Shown: positions 37,753-50,977 of the stretch, piece after piece
Layout: the number at the start of each line of letters is the position of its first letter
How positions within the stretch are numbered: the first letter of the stretch is position 1
Source: Crateriforma conspicua
Lineage (GTDB): Bacteria; Planctomycetota; Planctomycetia; Pirellulales; Pirellulaceae
Length of the DNA stretch: 64,000 bases
Assembly: GCF_007752935.1 (NCBI RefSeq)
Contig: NZ_CP036319.1
Coordinates: 1,612,001 to 1,676,000, forward strand
Direction: 5' to 3'
Notes under the pieces: model-generated
Told to the model about the DNA's origin: nothing
Databases searched by the model: none
The model's input: the letters and a program-made list of their open reading frames with translations, nothing else
Position numbers and translations under genes: made by a program

Positions 37753-38254
37753 TGTCGATGCGAAAATCGGATTCGGGAACCAAATCACAGATGGCCAATA
37801 GGTTTTGGCACAGCGGTAACGTTGTCGCGTCTTGAAACGTGTGTCCGATCAACCGTCCGAACACAACAAACTGGCACCCATGTTGTCGGATCTTCGCAAT
37901 GCACTGGTCGCGTTGGCGGGGACAATGATTGGCATAGGCCGGATCATTCAGCCGTAGTGCCGTATCGGCGCCGATCAGGAAACGGCACCCAGGAAAACAC
38001 GCGGCCTTTTCAAAAAAACGTGCCGCCCGGGTGACCAGCGGTGTTCCGATTCGTTGCACCCGAGCCAGGCGGCGCTGCAGATCCGCATCGTCAATGTCTG
38101 GCTTGTCCACATTGGCAATGGAGATTTCCGGCTGAACCTTCGTGGCGTACTTGCGTGACGCCACGTCAGCCATCGCCAAGTGGCCGTCGTGGATGGGATT
38201 GAAGCTGCCTGGAAATACCAACGATCCGCTTTGGTATTGACCTTGGATCAGCAT
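37703..38254 (-). CDS. NadD-like nucleotidyltransferase
   Basis: This 183-residue protein has both marks of the nicotinate/nicotinamide mononucleotide adenylyltransferase superfamily: PGSFNPIHDGHLAMAD with HxGH at 22-25, and ISSTQLR at 168-174. These are the ATP-handling His pair and the phosphate-binding loop. It could be NadD, but the middle diverges and the protein is slightly short, so it is left at family level. ATG 38254 is preferred; an upstream in-frame start would add a Cys/Arg-rich tail. It lies downstream of the deoxyhypusine-synthase-like gene by 50 bases on the same strand. Confidence 0.78.
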   Translation of the reverse strand: MLIQGQYQSGSLVFPGSFNPIHDGHLAMADVASRKYATKVQPEISIANVDKPDIDDADLQRRLARVQRIGTPLVTRAARFFEKAACFPGCRFLIGADTALRLNDPAYANHCPRQRDQCIAKIRQHGCQFVVFGRLIGHTFQDATTLPLCQNLLAICDLVPESDFRIDISSTQLRSMRPDQSPP

Positions 38255-38304
38255 GGAACGGCACCTTTCGGTCGTCGCCTGTCGATCAATTTGCCCAAGT
38301 CGAT

Positions 38305-39272
38305 TTACCAGCCTAGGACGTAGGCGAACATCAGCGGAGCCACAATCGAAGCATCGCTTTGGATCATGAACTTGGGGGCTTCCGGTTCCAGTTTGTACCA
38401 AGTGATTTTTTCGTTCGGCACAGCGCCGCTGTAACCGCCATAGCTGGTCACCGCATCACTGATTTGACAGAAGTACGCCCACAAAGGAATGTCCAGCTTC
38501 AAGTCTTGGATCAACAACGGCACGACGCAAATCGGAAAGTCACCTGCAATGCCGCCGCCAATTTGGAAGAAGCCGATCGGGCTGTCGGCCGCTGTGTCCT
38601 GGTACCACTGGATCAACGCTTCCATCTGGCGTGTGCCCGACCAATACACGTCGTGCCGGGCGACCTTCTTTTCGTAGACGCGTGCGGCAAAGATGTTGCC
38701 CAGGGTACTGTCTTCGAATCCCGGAACGAAAACGGGGATGCCGGCTTGCATCGCCGCCATCAGCCAACTGTTTTCCACCGGGATCTGGTAGTGTTCTTTC
38801 AGGGTTTCGTCCCGCAGCACTTCCATCATGTACCAAGCCGGACTGTGCGATTCACCTTCGTCGGCGGCCTTTTGCCATAGCTTCAACAGACGGGCTTCCA
38901 GGTGCCGCATCACCGTTTCGGGAATACAGGTGTCGGTCACGCGATTGAAACCTTCGTCGCGCAGCTTGACCTCGTCCTGTACCGACAAGGCTCGCCAGTC
39001 TTCGACAATGCGATATTCGTCGTGGGCGACCAAGTTGAAGACGTCTTCTTCCAGATTGGCGGCGGTGCACGTGATGGCATGAACTTTGTTCTGGCGAATC
39101 ATCTCCGCCAGCGAACGACCGATTTCACCAGTGGACATGGCACCGGCCAGAGTCACCATCATCTTTCCGCCACCACCATCGGGCCGGACAAAGTCGCGAT
39201 AGACGCGAGCCGCCTGGACGGTTTCGCGGGCGTTGAAGTGATGAAAGTGTTGGTCCAAAAATTCCGAAACGT

Positions 39273-39276
<4 letters not shown>
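38305..39276 (-). CDS. Deoxyhypusine synthase-like protein
   Basis: Deoxyhypusine synthase moves the aminobutyl group of spermidine to eIF5A in eukaryotes and archaea. Bacterial homologues are thought to make homospermidine or related polyamines. This 323-residue protein has family blocks [46 protein letters not shown] and, near the end, [15 protein letters not shown], where Lys aligns with the catalytic Lys of the family (inference). The GTG start at 39276 overlaps the stop of the copper ATPase gene as GTGA, with GAGG upstream. This is clear translational coupling. No eIF5A gene is in the window. Confidence 0.85.
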
Positions 39277-41687
<2,411 letters not shown>

Positions 41688-41913
41688 GGTGATGGATCTT
41701 TTTCAAAAAGGGTGCTTCCCTGCCCTCGGGCTCGGGCGGGGATTCAGCACCTCGAATCAAGAATTTCGGTTCGGGGGCGAAGATCGGGGCCGTGGGCGGG
41801 CTCTGTATTCCGGCGGGACGCTCGGTTCTGTTCCAAAGGCCGTCTTTTCGCTCCGATGGATCCCCCCAAGATTCGACTTTGCAAATCACTTGCCACCCAT
41901 CATCGCGTTCGCC

Positions 41914-42978
41914 ATGCGTTCTATAAAATCAGTCGCCCAGCTGGCATCATTCGCCGCCGCAATCACGGTCGCCGCTGTGATTCAAAATTGCGTTTTCCAG
42001 GTACGTTCCGACGCTCAGGAGACCGAGGTGTCATCCGAAGACCGACCGGCACCCAAATCCATGTGGAATGTGCCATTGAAAACGGCCGGAGGTTCACAGT
42101 TTTGGACCGACCACGTGCACCGGGAAGAATACCGGATTCAGCAGAACGTGTTGACCAAGCACTGGCGGCTGTTGGACCAGAAAGACGTTCGGCGGGCTTG
42201 GGGCAGCCGCGAGGCCTGTGAAGCCGTCTTGGATCAACTGTGCCCATTGAAGCCCGCGGTCGCGTCGGACGCCGGCGGCAAACCCATCGTGATGTTGCTG
42301 CACGGATTGTTCCGCAGCCACCGGTCGATGATGGGCTTGGAAGACGCGATCGAAAAAGACGAACAGTTGGACGCGGTGACCTACAGCTATGCCAGCACGC
42401 GAGGCGGCGTCGCCGAACATGCCGCGGCACTGGCCGATACGCTGCGGTCGCTGCCCAAGGATCGGCCGATCGCCTTCGTCGGCCACAGCATGGGGAACAT
42501 TGTTGTGCGGCACTTGATTGCCGATCTGCAAGCGTCCGGCGATCCGGACCATTTGCTGCCACGCTGCAAGGCGATGGTCATGTTGGGGCCGCCCAACCAG
42601 GGCGCGATCATTGCCAAGCGATTGGCGCAAACGGGCGTGTTCGGCATCGTGACCGGCCAGGGCGGCATGGAGTTGGGGCCGGAATTTGAAAAACTGGAAA
42701 AGCACTTGGCCATTCCGCCGTTCCCCTTCGCCATCGTCGCGGGAGACATGTCCGATGAAGCCATCCAAAACCCGTTGACCGAGGGCGCCGGTGACTTTGT
42801 CGTCAGCGTCGAAGAAGCTTATTTGCCCGGGGCGGCCGACACCCAGACGTTTCCCCTGCTGCATTCGTTCATCATGGACGATCCCGACGTCCAGGCGTAC
42901 ACCATCGATTTCCTAAAGACCCACTTGGGCTTGAAGGAATTGCCGACCGGTACACCCGAAGTCTCGGATGCAAACTGA
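41914..42978 (+). CDS. Secreted alpha/beta hydrolase (lipase-like)
   Basis: From ATG 41914 the protein (354 aa) begins with a signal peptide (MRSIKSVAQLASFAAAITVA). The mature part is an alpha/beta hydrolase: oxyanion-type LLHGLFRS near residue 130, nucleophile elbow VGHSMGN with Ser192, and a late LLHSFIMDDPDV stretch that could supply the catalytic His. MLGPPNQGA resembles the PGAP1/triacylglycerol lipase group. It is therefore probably an esterase or lipase acting outside the inner membrane. A longer frame from 41647 would remove the signal peptide and overlap copA. Confidence 0.8.
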   Translation: MRSIKSVAQLASFAAAITVAAVIQNCVFQVRSDAQETEVSSEDRPAPKSMWNVPLKTAGGSQFWTDHVHREEYRIQQNVLTKHWRLLDQKDVRRAWGSREACEAVLDQLCPLKPAVASDAGGKPIVMLLHGLFRSHRSMMGLEDAIEKDEQLDAVTYSYASTRGGVAEHAAALADTLRSLPKDRPIAFVGHSMGNIVVRHLIADLQASGDPDHLLPRCKAMVMLGPPNQGAIIAKRLAQTGVFGIVTGQGGMELGPEFEKLEKHLAIPPFPFAIVAGDMSDEAIQNPLTEGAGDFVVSVEEAYLPGAADTQTFPLLHSFIMDDPDVQAYTIDFLKTHLGLKELPTGTPEVSDAN

Positions 42979-43034
42979 GCGGATTGACCGCCGGCTAGAG
43001 TTACCGAGCTTTTGGGCTGTCGTTATCACAGTGC

Positions 43035-43060
43035 GTCGAGCGACGCATGCGTCGCTCGAC
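43035..43060. promoter_or_regulatory. 26-bp perfect palindrome in the leader of the beta-propeller gene
   Basis: GTCGAGCGACGCA and its exact complement TGCGTCGCTCGAC meet at the centre without a spacer. CAGT and ACTG extend the symmetry outward beyond a two-base bulge. There is no T tract, so it is not a typical terminator. It lies 24 bases before the TTG start at 43084, where an operator or a stable leader hairpin would act. Confidence 0.55.
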
Positions 43061-43083
43061 ACTGCATCGGGGAGAAGACTGCT

Positions 43084-44394
43084 TTGAATCGAATCATTCA
43101 CGCTGCGTTGTTTTTGGGATTCGTGCTGTTTGCTTCGATCCCAGACGCTCGTTCGGCGTCCGCGGCGGACTCCGCTGTCACGACAACCGGGGATCAAACG
43201 GGCTCCGGTGCAAGCGTCTGGAACCAGTGGCGTGGCCCCGATCGCGATGGACGCATCCCGGGATCGTCGTGGCCGGACAAGCTGGACGGCAGGTTGCAAT
43301 TGCAATGGTCCAAAGATCATTCACCCAGCTACAGCGGGCCGGTATTGCTGGATGATCTGGTCTTCACCACCGAAACCATTGACCGCAAGTATGAACAGGT
43401 CACGGCGTATCGGTTGTCCGACGGGCAAATGGTTTGGAACCGTCGCTGGGAAGGTCATATGGCGGTCCCGTTCTTTGCCGCCAAGAACGGTGATTGGATT
43501 CGTTCCACCCCCGCGTGCGTTCCCGGTCATTTGGTGATTCTGGGGATGCGGGACGTGTTGGTTTCGTTGGATCCGCAGACCGGCCAAGAGAATTGGAGGA
43601 ACGACTTGCCTGCCAGCGAGGGTACGCCCCTGCAACCTTTCGGTGCGGTTTGCTCTCCACTGATTGACGGGGACGTCGTTTATGTGCAGTCCGGCGGTGG
43701 GCTGATTAAGGTGGACTTGGCCACCGGGCGAGTCCTGTGGACGGTCTTGGGCGGTTCGTCGGACATGATGTCCAGTGGCGCGTTTTCCAGTCCGGTCATG
43801 GCGGTGATCGCGGGCAAGAAACAGTTGGTGGTGCAAACACGACTGGAGTTGTGCGGCGTGGATCCCGACGATGGGACCGTGCTTTGGAAGACGCCGGTGG
43901 AGGCGTTTCGGGGAATGAATATCTTGACGCCGCTTGTGATCGGCGACCGAATCTTTACCGCCGCCCACAGCGGACGCAGCCACCTGTTTCAGATCGCCAA
44001 CGACGATCCAGAAGGCTCGACGGTCAATGAGGTTTGGAGTCAAAAGACGCAGGGTTACATGTCATCGCCCGTCGTGATTGACGGCAACGTGTATCTGCAT
44101 TTGAAGAACCAGCGGTTCACTTGCTTGGATTTACAAGACGGCAGCATTCGTTGGACGTCGCGGCCGATCGGCGATTACTGCAGCCTGGTCCACAACGATC
44201 GGCAAATCTTGTCGCTTGCCAATGACGGCGTTCTGCGTTTGATCGAACCGACGCCGGACAAGTTTCGCGTGGTGGATACATCCCAAGTCGCCGCCGACGC
44301 TTGGGCTCACCTGGCCGTCCGTGACGACCTGGTCGTCGTGCGAGACTTGAATTCGCTGCGTTTATATCGTTGGACCGGTTCAGCGAATCGTTGA
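43084..44394 (+). CDS. Secreted PQQ-type beta-propeller protein
   Basis: This 436-residue exported protein has a signal peptide (IIHAALFLGFVLFASIPDARS) and then WNQWRGPDRDGRIPGSSWP, the usual start of planctomycete PQQ-like repeat proteins. At least six propeller blades are visible, each with GxxLWxxP-like strands such as VSLDPQTGQENW, VDLATGRVLW, VDPDDGTVLWKTP and LDLQDGSIRWTS. The residues that bind the PQQ cofactor in dehydrogenases are absent, so it is probably a binding or scaffold protein. TTG 43084 is chosen for the signal peptide and GGGGAGAAG upstream. Its 3' end overlaps the convergent lipoprotein gene by 15 bases. Confidence 0.78.
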   Translation: MNRIIHAALFLGFVLFASIPDARSASAADSAVTTTGDQTGSGASVWNQWRGPDRDGRIPGSSWPDKLDGRLQLQWSKDHSPSYSGPVLLDDLVFTTETIDRKYEQVTAYRLSDGQMVWNRRWEGHMAVPFFAAKNGDWIRSTPACVPGHLVILGMRDVLVSLDPQTGQENWRNDLPASEGTPLQPFGAVCSPLIDGDVVYVQSGGGLIKVDLATGRVLWTVLGGSSDMMSSGAFSSPVMAVIAGKKQLVVQTRLELCGVDPDDGTVLWKTPVEAFRGMNILTPLVIGDRIFTAAHSGRSHLFQIANDDPEGSTVNEVWSQKTQGYMSSPVVIDGNVYLHLKNQRFTCLDLQDGSIRWTSRPIGDYCSLVHNDRQILSLANDGVLRLIEPTPDKFRVVDTSQVAADAWAHLAVRDDLVVVRDLNSLRLYRWTGSANR

Positions 44395-45723
44395 GCTTGA
44401 TGAATTCGTATCGGCGTCGGGTTCGTCGGCCATCGCGGTCTTTACACGCTGGACATCGTCGCCCCGAGGCATCCAACCGTTCGCACCGGCGGGTTTGTCC
44501 AGCCGCACGACACCTTCGCATGACAATTTGTCGTCGTCGGTCGCCAGAGTCGCTTGGATGACCACTTCGCTGACCGACGGCGGGACGTCGTCCCACATGA
44601 CGGGAATTCGCAGGCCGCTGACTGGAACTCGACTGACCAGCCCGCGGACTTCGGCAGGGTCAAATTCCCATTTCGCCAGAACGGCGTGCTCATCGGTCTC
44701 GTTCGGGTCGATCGCAACCACGTTCAGCTTGGCGTCGATGTCGAATTCGGCCAGATCCAGCGGTCGGTCCGACAGGTCGGTGGCCGTCACGGTCAACAGC
44801 ATGCCGTTGGCAAGCTGATCGGCCGGATGGTCTTCGTCGCCGAACTGGTGTGGACCGGAAAAGCCGCGATGAAGTGACAGCTTGATCGGCGAGGCATCGG
44901 ATCGGACGCCCAGTTCTTTCAGCGAATCGGGCAACGGCACCTTCCCGGGGGGATCTTCGGCGGGGGTCCCCGGGGCCGGTGGCGGCAGGATTTCACCCGG
45001 TTCGATGGGCGGGATCTGCAAATCGAACGTTCCCGGCGGTTCCGGCTCGCTGGGCGGAGTCGCTTCGCCGATGTCGGGTGTGCCGGTGTCGTCGGCCGGG
45101 GCCGGCAGTGTATTGGGCGCCCCATTGTTTTCCAGATCGCCCACACCGGGCGGAATGACTTCGCCTTCGTCGATCCAAGCACTCGGATCATCCAGGTCGT
45201 CTAAATCGGGCATGCCGCTGTCGTCGCCCGCCGGTGGCAACACTCGGTTGGTCGCATCGGCCTTGGGCGAATCGGCCGGTGGGATTGCTGTATCGGACGG
45301 TTCAATCGCATCGGGGACCGGATCGGCATCCGGTCGCTGGTCGGCGATCGGACTGGGGGGCGGATCCGTCGATTCGGTGCGGGGTGTGGTCGTCCGCGGT
45401 TGCGCCAGCTCGGTCGGTGGGTTTCGGTAGGTCGAACGTGGTTCGGCATTCACAGCCGATCGTGCTCGTTCGCGGCGTTCGCGTTCACGTTGCAGCTTTT
45501 CAGCCAGCACTTGGTTCTCGTAATCGGCCTGGTACAGCTGGTCTTCCAGCAATCGGACTTCGCTGGTCAGCTTTTGGACGTACAAGTCCTGCTTCGCACG
45601 GCTGCGGCAACCGCTCAGTGTTGCGATGCCGATCAACAGCACCGCGACGTGTAACAGGCGAAACGCCGCGGCGCTCGATGGCGGCGTAAGCGGGTGGGGC
45701 GGCGACGGCGTGTTTGCGATCAA
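44380..45723 (-). CDS. Lipoprotein with a Pro/Asp-rich low-complexity middle
   Basis: The N-terminal hydrophobic segment ends in a lipobox, IATLSGCR, so the mature protein should be lipid-anchored at the Cys. After it comes a coiled coil (LTSEVRLLEDQLYQADYENQ), a long Pro/Asp/Ser-rich low-complexity region (about residues 95-285), and a C-terminal beta-rich domain (KLSLHRGFSGPHQFG to RLDKPAGANGW). The annotated start is TTG 45723; an internal start nearer the hydrophobic segment is possible. It is probably anchored in a membrane and reaches across the periplasm, function unknown. Confidence 0.65.
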   Translation of the reverse strand: MIANTPSPPHPLTPPSSAAAFRLLHVAVLLIGIATLSGCRSRAKQDLYVQKLTSEVRLLEDQLYQADYENQVLAEKLQRERERRERARSAVNAEPRSTYRNPPTELAQPRTTTPRTESTDPPPSPIADQRPDADPVPDAIEPSDTAIPPADSPKADATNRVLPPAGDDSGMPDLDDLDDPSAWIDEGEVIPPGVGDLENNGAPNTLPAPADDTGTPDIGEATPPSEPEPPGTFDLQIPPIEPGEILPPPAPGTPAEDPPGKVPLPDSLKELGVRSDASPIKLSLHRGFSGPHQFGDEDHPADQLANGMLLTVTATDLSDRPLDLAEFDIDAKLNVVAIDPNETDEHAVLAKWEFDPAEVRGLVSRVPVSGLRIPVMWDDVPPSVSEVVIQATLATDDDKLSCEGVVRLDKPAGANGWMPRGDDVQRVKTAMADEPDADTNSSSSTIR

Positions 45724-46027
45724 TTTGCCGGGTGCGGCGCTGGAATGAAGGAAAATTCTGAATTTCGCTCATGTCCACCTACCAAGCAGCCGACGCGCCG
45801 GTCAATGCGAGATTGCCATATCTGTATAGGAAGATCGCCACGTCTCGCCGGGAAACCGGCACGCCGCTTTGAAAACGCATGCCTTTGCCGGCCGCAGGCA
45901 AAATTGGGGGAGGGCTTAAAAAACCCAGCGGGCCGCGCCGATGGTTCGGCGGGCCCGCTGCGCGGCAGGTTTGATTCGGTTGCGGTGAAGCGATTCGGGA
46001 TCGAATCACTTGCCATCCGGTCGACGA
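45724..46027. other. short intergenic stretch holding the gapA terminator
   Basis: About 300 bases between the lipoprotein gene and gapA, both on the minus strand. The terminator at 45917-45960 occupies its distal part. The promoter of the lipoprotein gene should lie between it and 45724. Confidence 0.5.
45917..45960 (-). terminator. Rho-independent terminator of gapA
   Basis: On the minus strand CAGCGGGCC pairs with GGCCCGCTG, CGCCG with CGGCG inside it, and GGTTTTTTAAG follows. It lies 68 bases after the gapA stop. Confidence 0.9.
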
Positions 46028-47167
<1,140 letters not shown>

Positions 47168-47179
47168 TTATAGGAAAGC

Positions 47180-48022
47180 ATGACCGACTTGAAACAGCCC
47201 CCGCCCGATCCGACGCCGCCACAGTGGCGACGACCGCGTGGCGTGGCGCCGGGAACCTGGCAGTATCTTCATCAGCGGACGATCGCCGACCATTACGACG
47301 CGTTTGTGGCCGATACCCCGCTGTGCCACCTAGATGATGAATTCCTGGCGGAATTGTTCCCGCGACGCGAAACCGCAGGCTGTCGGGTCGCCGATTTGGG
47401 ATGCGGCACCGGCCGATCGGCGATTCCGCTGGCCCGACGCGGCTATGACGTGGTCGCGATCGACCTAAGCCGGCCGATGCTGCAGAACCTGATGCGGCGG
47501 GTCACCCAAGAGATCCCGACGGATTCACAGCCCGATTCACCGGTCGGACGCATCTTTCCGGTCCAAGCAAATTTGGTCGAACTGGATTCGCTGGCCGACG
47601 ATTCAATCGACCACACCATCTGCATGTTCAGCACGCTGGGCATGATTCAGGGACGTGCCAATCGAAACGCGGTGCTGCAGCACGCCCGCCGGATGACCCG
47701 CAACGGGGGCCGGCTGGTAATTCACGTCCACCATCGTGCGGCCTGGTTTGCCGAGCCCGGCGGAATGCGTCGCTGGTTGGCTTCGGCGGTGAAGGCCTGG
47801 ACACGGAAGGATCACGAATTTGGCGATCATGTGTATGCCTATCGCGGGCTCAGCCAGATGTTCTTGCACCGGTTTTCACAACGTGAAATCACGACTGCGG
47901 TTCGCCAGGCCGGTTGGACCGTCGATCAGGTGCACCGAATCGCCGCCGATGGCACGGGCTTTTTGTCGAGGCGACCTCGTTTGCCGTCAAAGATCGGCGG
48001 GTTCATCGTGGTCGCGCAGTGA
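47180..48022 (+). CDS. Class I SAM-dependent methyltransferase
   Basis: This 280-residue soluble protein has the AdoMet-binding motif VADLGCGTGRSAIP at 70-83, then VVAIDLSRPML (motif II acidic residue) and a ICMFSTLGMIQ strand. The rest fits the Methyltransf_11/25 group, which is too broad to name a substrate. Two Pro-rich stretches lie at the N-terminus. It stands alone; the gene on the far side is convergent. Confidence 0.8.
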   Translation: MTDLKQPPPDPTPPQWRRPRGVAPGTWQYLHQRTIADHYDAFVADTPLCHLDDEFLAELFPRRETAGCRVADLGCGTGRSAIPLARRGYDVVAIDLSRPMLQNLMRRVTQEIPTDSQPDSPVGRIFPVQANLVELDSLADDSIDHTICMFSTLGMIQGRANRNAVLQHARRMTRNGGRLVIHVHHRAAWFAEPGGMRRWLASAVKAWTRKDHEFGDHVYAYRGLSQMFLHRFSQREITTAVRQAGWTVDQVHRIAADGTGFLSRRPRLPSKIGGFIVVAQ

Positions 48023-48045
48023 ACTGCAGATCGGAATGATGGTGA

Positions 48046-48714
48046 CTAGCGGGTGACGACGTAAATCAAGACGGCGACCAGCGCCACGCACACGCCGGCC
48101 AGCATGCCGATCGAAACCCCACGCCGGTCCGTCCGTTTGCCACGAGTCGCGCCGATCGCGGGATCTCCGGCTAATTGAATCGCGTCGCCGGTGGGATCGA
48201 CGGCGGCGACGTTGTCCGTTTCGGGCGCCGCGGGCTCTGTGTTGCCGGCATCGGCGGCCACCTCGGTGCGGGCGTCGACCGCCTGCGACGCCACGGGCAA
48301 TTTGTCCACTCGTTCCGGAAACGCTTCAGGGGCCGGTCGCCACTGGGGCCAACCGTCACGCCAAACCAGGGCGTCATGGGCCACGCGACCATCGTCGATC
48401 CACTGGGCCAATGTTTCGCTGGTCGCCGGCCCGTATTGACCTCCTTCGGCCGGCCGGACGTACCAAGCCGCGTCCGGATCGTCCAGCAACGAATCCGCGA
48501 TCGGCGCGGTCACGGCCGGCTGGACTGGTGGCTTTTGACCGGTGTCGTCGCTGGCCGCGTCATCGCCGGCATCAACGGCGATCGAAAAATCAGCGTCGGA
48601 CAAAGGGATCCGAAATCGCTTCTTGCACTCCGGACAAACGCCTCGCTTTCCCGCCAATTCGTTCTTGATGTTCAGTCGCTTGCCACAATGATGGCAGGCA
48701 AATCGGATTCCCAT
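48046..48714 (-). CDS. Zinc-ribbon/GYF-domain membrane protein
   Basis: From ATG 48714 (222 aa) the protein starts with a zinc ribbon, FACHHCGKRL and GVCPECKKRFRIP. An acidic linker follows, then a GYF-like domain (WYVRPAEGGQYGPATSETLAQWI through RDGWPQWRPA, about residues 82-128), and at the C-terminus a membrane helix (GVSIGMLAGVCVALVAVLIYVVTR). This tail-anchored layout is common in planctomycetes. GYF-type domains bind Pro-rich peptides; the ligand here is unknown. It is downstream of the sigma/anti-sigma operon by 163 bases. Confidence 0.7.
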   Translation of the reverse strand: MGIRFACHHCGKRLNIKNELAGKRGVCPECKKRFRIPLSDADFSIAVDAGDDAASDDTGQKPPVQPAVTAPIADSLLDDPDAAWYVRPAEGGQYGPATSETLAQWIDDGRVAHDALVWRDGWPQWRPAPEAFPERVDKLPVASQAVDARTEVAADAGNTEPAAPETDNVAAVDPTGDAIQLAGDPAIGATRGKRTDRRGVSIGMLAGVCVALVAVLIYVVTR

Positions 48715-48877
48715 GGCGTCAAGATCAGATCGAAAAGCGGGCCGAACGGTGTCAATCCGGCGGGGTGTTTCTGGCGCGAACTTATCCGTGCCGTGCACCC
48801 ACAGTGTAGTGCAATCGTCACCACGATTCGTCCCCCACGGACTGACCCTGCCGATGCCCGCTGATGACTATCAGGAA

Positions 48878-50974
48878 TCAGGGCTGGATCATCCACCACA
48901 GACGATGCAGACGCAGCTTTTCGGGAATCTGGCCGTCACGCATCGAACGATCCGCTTCGGAAACCAGCGGCGGAACGTCGTCCCAACCCGCCAGGAAGCA
49001 CAGGTGATCCAGCCGCGAATCGGCATCGGCCACGCTGGCCAACCAGGCGACGGGATACGTGTCTTCGCGGACCGGGAAATCACGCATCTGCAACTGACGC
49101 AAGCGTTCCCGCGCCGAAACGCCGTCATCGTTGGCGGCACCCGCGTGAAGTCCCTGGGCCAAGACGACTTGGTCGTTTTCGATCCGCAGCAATCCACCGC
49201 CGGTCGCCATCACCAATTCGCCTCGCTTGCGCATCGAGATCCGACTGACCGCCGCCCGCGAAGCCGCAAAGGCCGCATAGGCTTGATCGTCGGCCGGATC
49301 GATCGTCCACGGTTGGTCGGTCGACAGCGACGTGGCGGTTGTCCGATCGGCCGGTGGTGATGCGACGACCAACGCAATGGTCCGGGCCAAGTCGAATTGA
49401 TTGGCCCACAGATCGGCAACCAACGTTTGTTCGATCTGGCCCAAAGTCGCGTCCATCGGCGCACTGTCGACGTCGACCAAGCTACCCTGCAGCGGACGTT
49501 GATAAACCGATTCCCAGATCGCGTTGACCAGACCATCGGCGACCGCGGGTGAACGCGTCAAAGATTGAGCCCACCGCGTTCGTTGTTCGATTCGGCCTTC
49601 CAAGTCAAGAACTTCGCGATCGCCATTGCCGCCGCGTGAAGCGGTCGGCGCCGGCCAAGTGTCACCGACCACCCAGCGGATCGCTGCACCCGGTCGGGTC
49701 ATCACCCGTCGTCCGTCCGTCGCGTCAAAGAAGACCGGCGAACCGGCGTCGCTGGATGGACGATTTCGAATCAAGCTAGCGAAAGCCCAATATTCTTGCT
49801 GGGCCGCGCCGGTGTCGACCAACGCGTCATGGCAGCGTAAACAACGAACGTCGCGCCCCATGGACAACGATGCGAATCGTCCCACCATCGCGTGTGGACC
49901 GCCCCGCGACATCGCTTTGGCAAACGCGGCGGAATCGGGATGCTGTCCGCCCATCAAGTCCGCCAACCACACCGCCGCGTTGTCACCGTCGCGGATCACT
50001 TCAGCCAACGACTGAATCAACGATTGTCGCTTTTGTGTTCCCACACTTTGCAAACCGCCGTCGGTCCAATCGTCCAACAGTTGACGTGCGACCGTCTTGG
50101 ACTGGTCGGGACCCCTCAGCACCTTTCGAATCCGGTCCGCATCGTCGTGTAACGAAGGATCCAGATCCACGTTCAAGCGGTCGCGTACAAACTGGGCCCA
50201 TTGTTGATCGCTTCGCGGTGGTGTCGGTGTGACGCCAAGCGATGTCCAGTAGCGTTCGAACTGGTCGTCCAACAGGTCATCAACCACCGCGACGTTCAAC
50301 GCCGGTGGTCGTTGTGATTCCAGCCAGCGTTCGATCCGCTGCATTGCCACCGCGGTGTTTGGTGGGTTGTTGCGGGTGGTTGCACCGGAGCCGTCGCTGC
50401 CGTCGTGAAGCGTTTTGACGCTCGGCAAGTTGTCGGGGGACGCCTCGGCCAAAGCCGAATCCGTCGGTCGATCCGACGTCGCCGCAAATTGATCGTGGGG
50501 CTCCGGTGCATCGTTTTGCTTGGATGCATCGCCCTGCCCCGATTCGTTATCGGCGGCCACGGTGTCCTTGTCGGTACCCGGCGGCTTTTCAGCCACCGAG
50601 GGGGCGTCACCGGTCGGTCGCGTGTCCCAGCCGTACCAGGCCAAGGCAACTAACAACGAAGCGGCCAAGGTCATCACCACGGCCAACGTTGTTTTGGAAC
50701 CCGACGCATCGGGCCCACTCGAGGGCTGGACCACCGAGCGAGAATCTTGCGGCGCGTCCGAGCCGTCGCTTTCCACCTCCGAAACTCGGTCACGCCGAAC
50801 GACCGGCGGTGGCTGGACGTTTTCGGTTTCCTGGCTCAATCGACGCAGGATCTTTGACGACAGGTCGGGCGGATCACTGTTGTTCAGGATTTCGCGCAGC
50901 AGGCCGTCCAAGACCAAGTCCTGGCCTTCGTCGCCGTCGTCGAATTCGCGGTCGTTTGGGTTCGTCGCGTTCAT
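48878..50974 (-). CDS. Membrane anti-sigma-like protein with PSCyt/DUF1549-type domain
   Basis: This 698-residue protein begins three bases after the ECF sigma gene. Residues 15-50 (DGLLREILNNSDPPDLSSKILRRL) form a cytosolic helical segment of the sort that holds a sigma factor. A membrane helix lies at about 95-115, then a Pro/Asp-rich spacer. From about 210 a large outer part resembles planctomycete cytochrome-type (PSCyt2/DUF1549) proteins and includes a haem-like CxxCH at 378-382 (VRCLRCHDALVDTG). The role of transmembrane redox or haem-sensing anti-sigma factor is inference. Confidence 0.7.
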   Translation of the reverse strand: MNATNPNDREFDDGDEGQDLVLDGLLREILNNSDPPDLSSKILRRLSQETENVQPPPVVRRDRVSEVESDGSDAPQDSRSVVQPSSGPDASGSKTTLAVVMTLAASLLVALAWYGWDTRPTGDAPSVAEKPPGTDKDTVAADNESGQGDASKQNDAPEPHDQFAATSDRPTDSALAEASPDNLPSVKTLHDGSDGSGATTRNNPPNTAVAMQRIERWLESQRPPALNVAVVDDLLDDQFERYWTSLGVTPTPPRSDQQWAQFVRDRLNVDLDPSLHDDADRIRKVLRGPDQSKTVARQLLDDWTDGGLQSVGTQKRQSLIQSLAEVIRDGDNAAVWLADLMGGQHPDSAAFAKAMSRGGPHAMVGRFASLSMGRDVRCLRCHDALVDTGAAQQEYWAFASLIRNRPSSDAGSPVFFDATDGRRVMTRPGAAIRWVVGDTWPAPTASRGGNGDREVLDLEGRIEQRTRWAQSLTRSPAVADGLVNAIWESVYQRPLQGSLVDVDSAPMDATLGQIEQTLVADLWANQFDLARTIALVVASPPADRTTATSLSTDQPWTIDPADDQAYAAFAASRAAVSRISMRKRGELVMATGGGLLRIENDQVVLAQGLHAGAANDDGVSARERLRQLQMRDFPVREDTYPVAWLASVADADSRLDHLCFLAGWDDVPPLVSEADRSMRDGQIPEKLRLHRLWWMIQP

Positions 50975-50977
50975 GGT

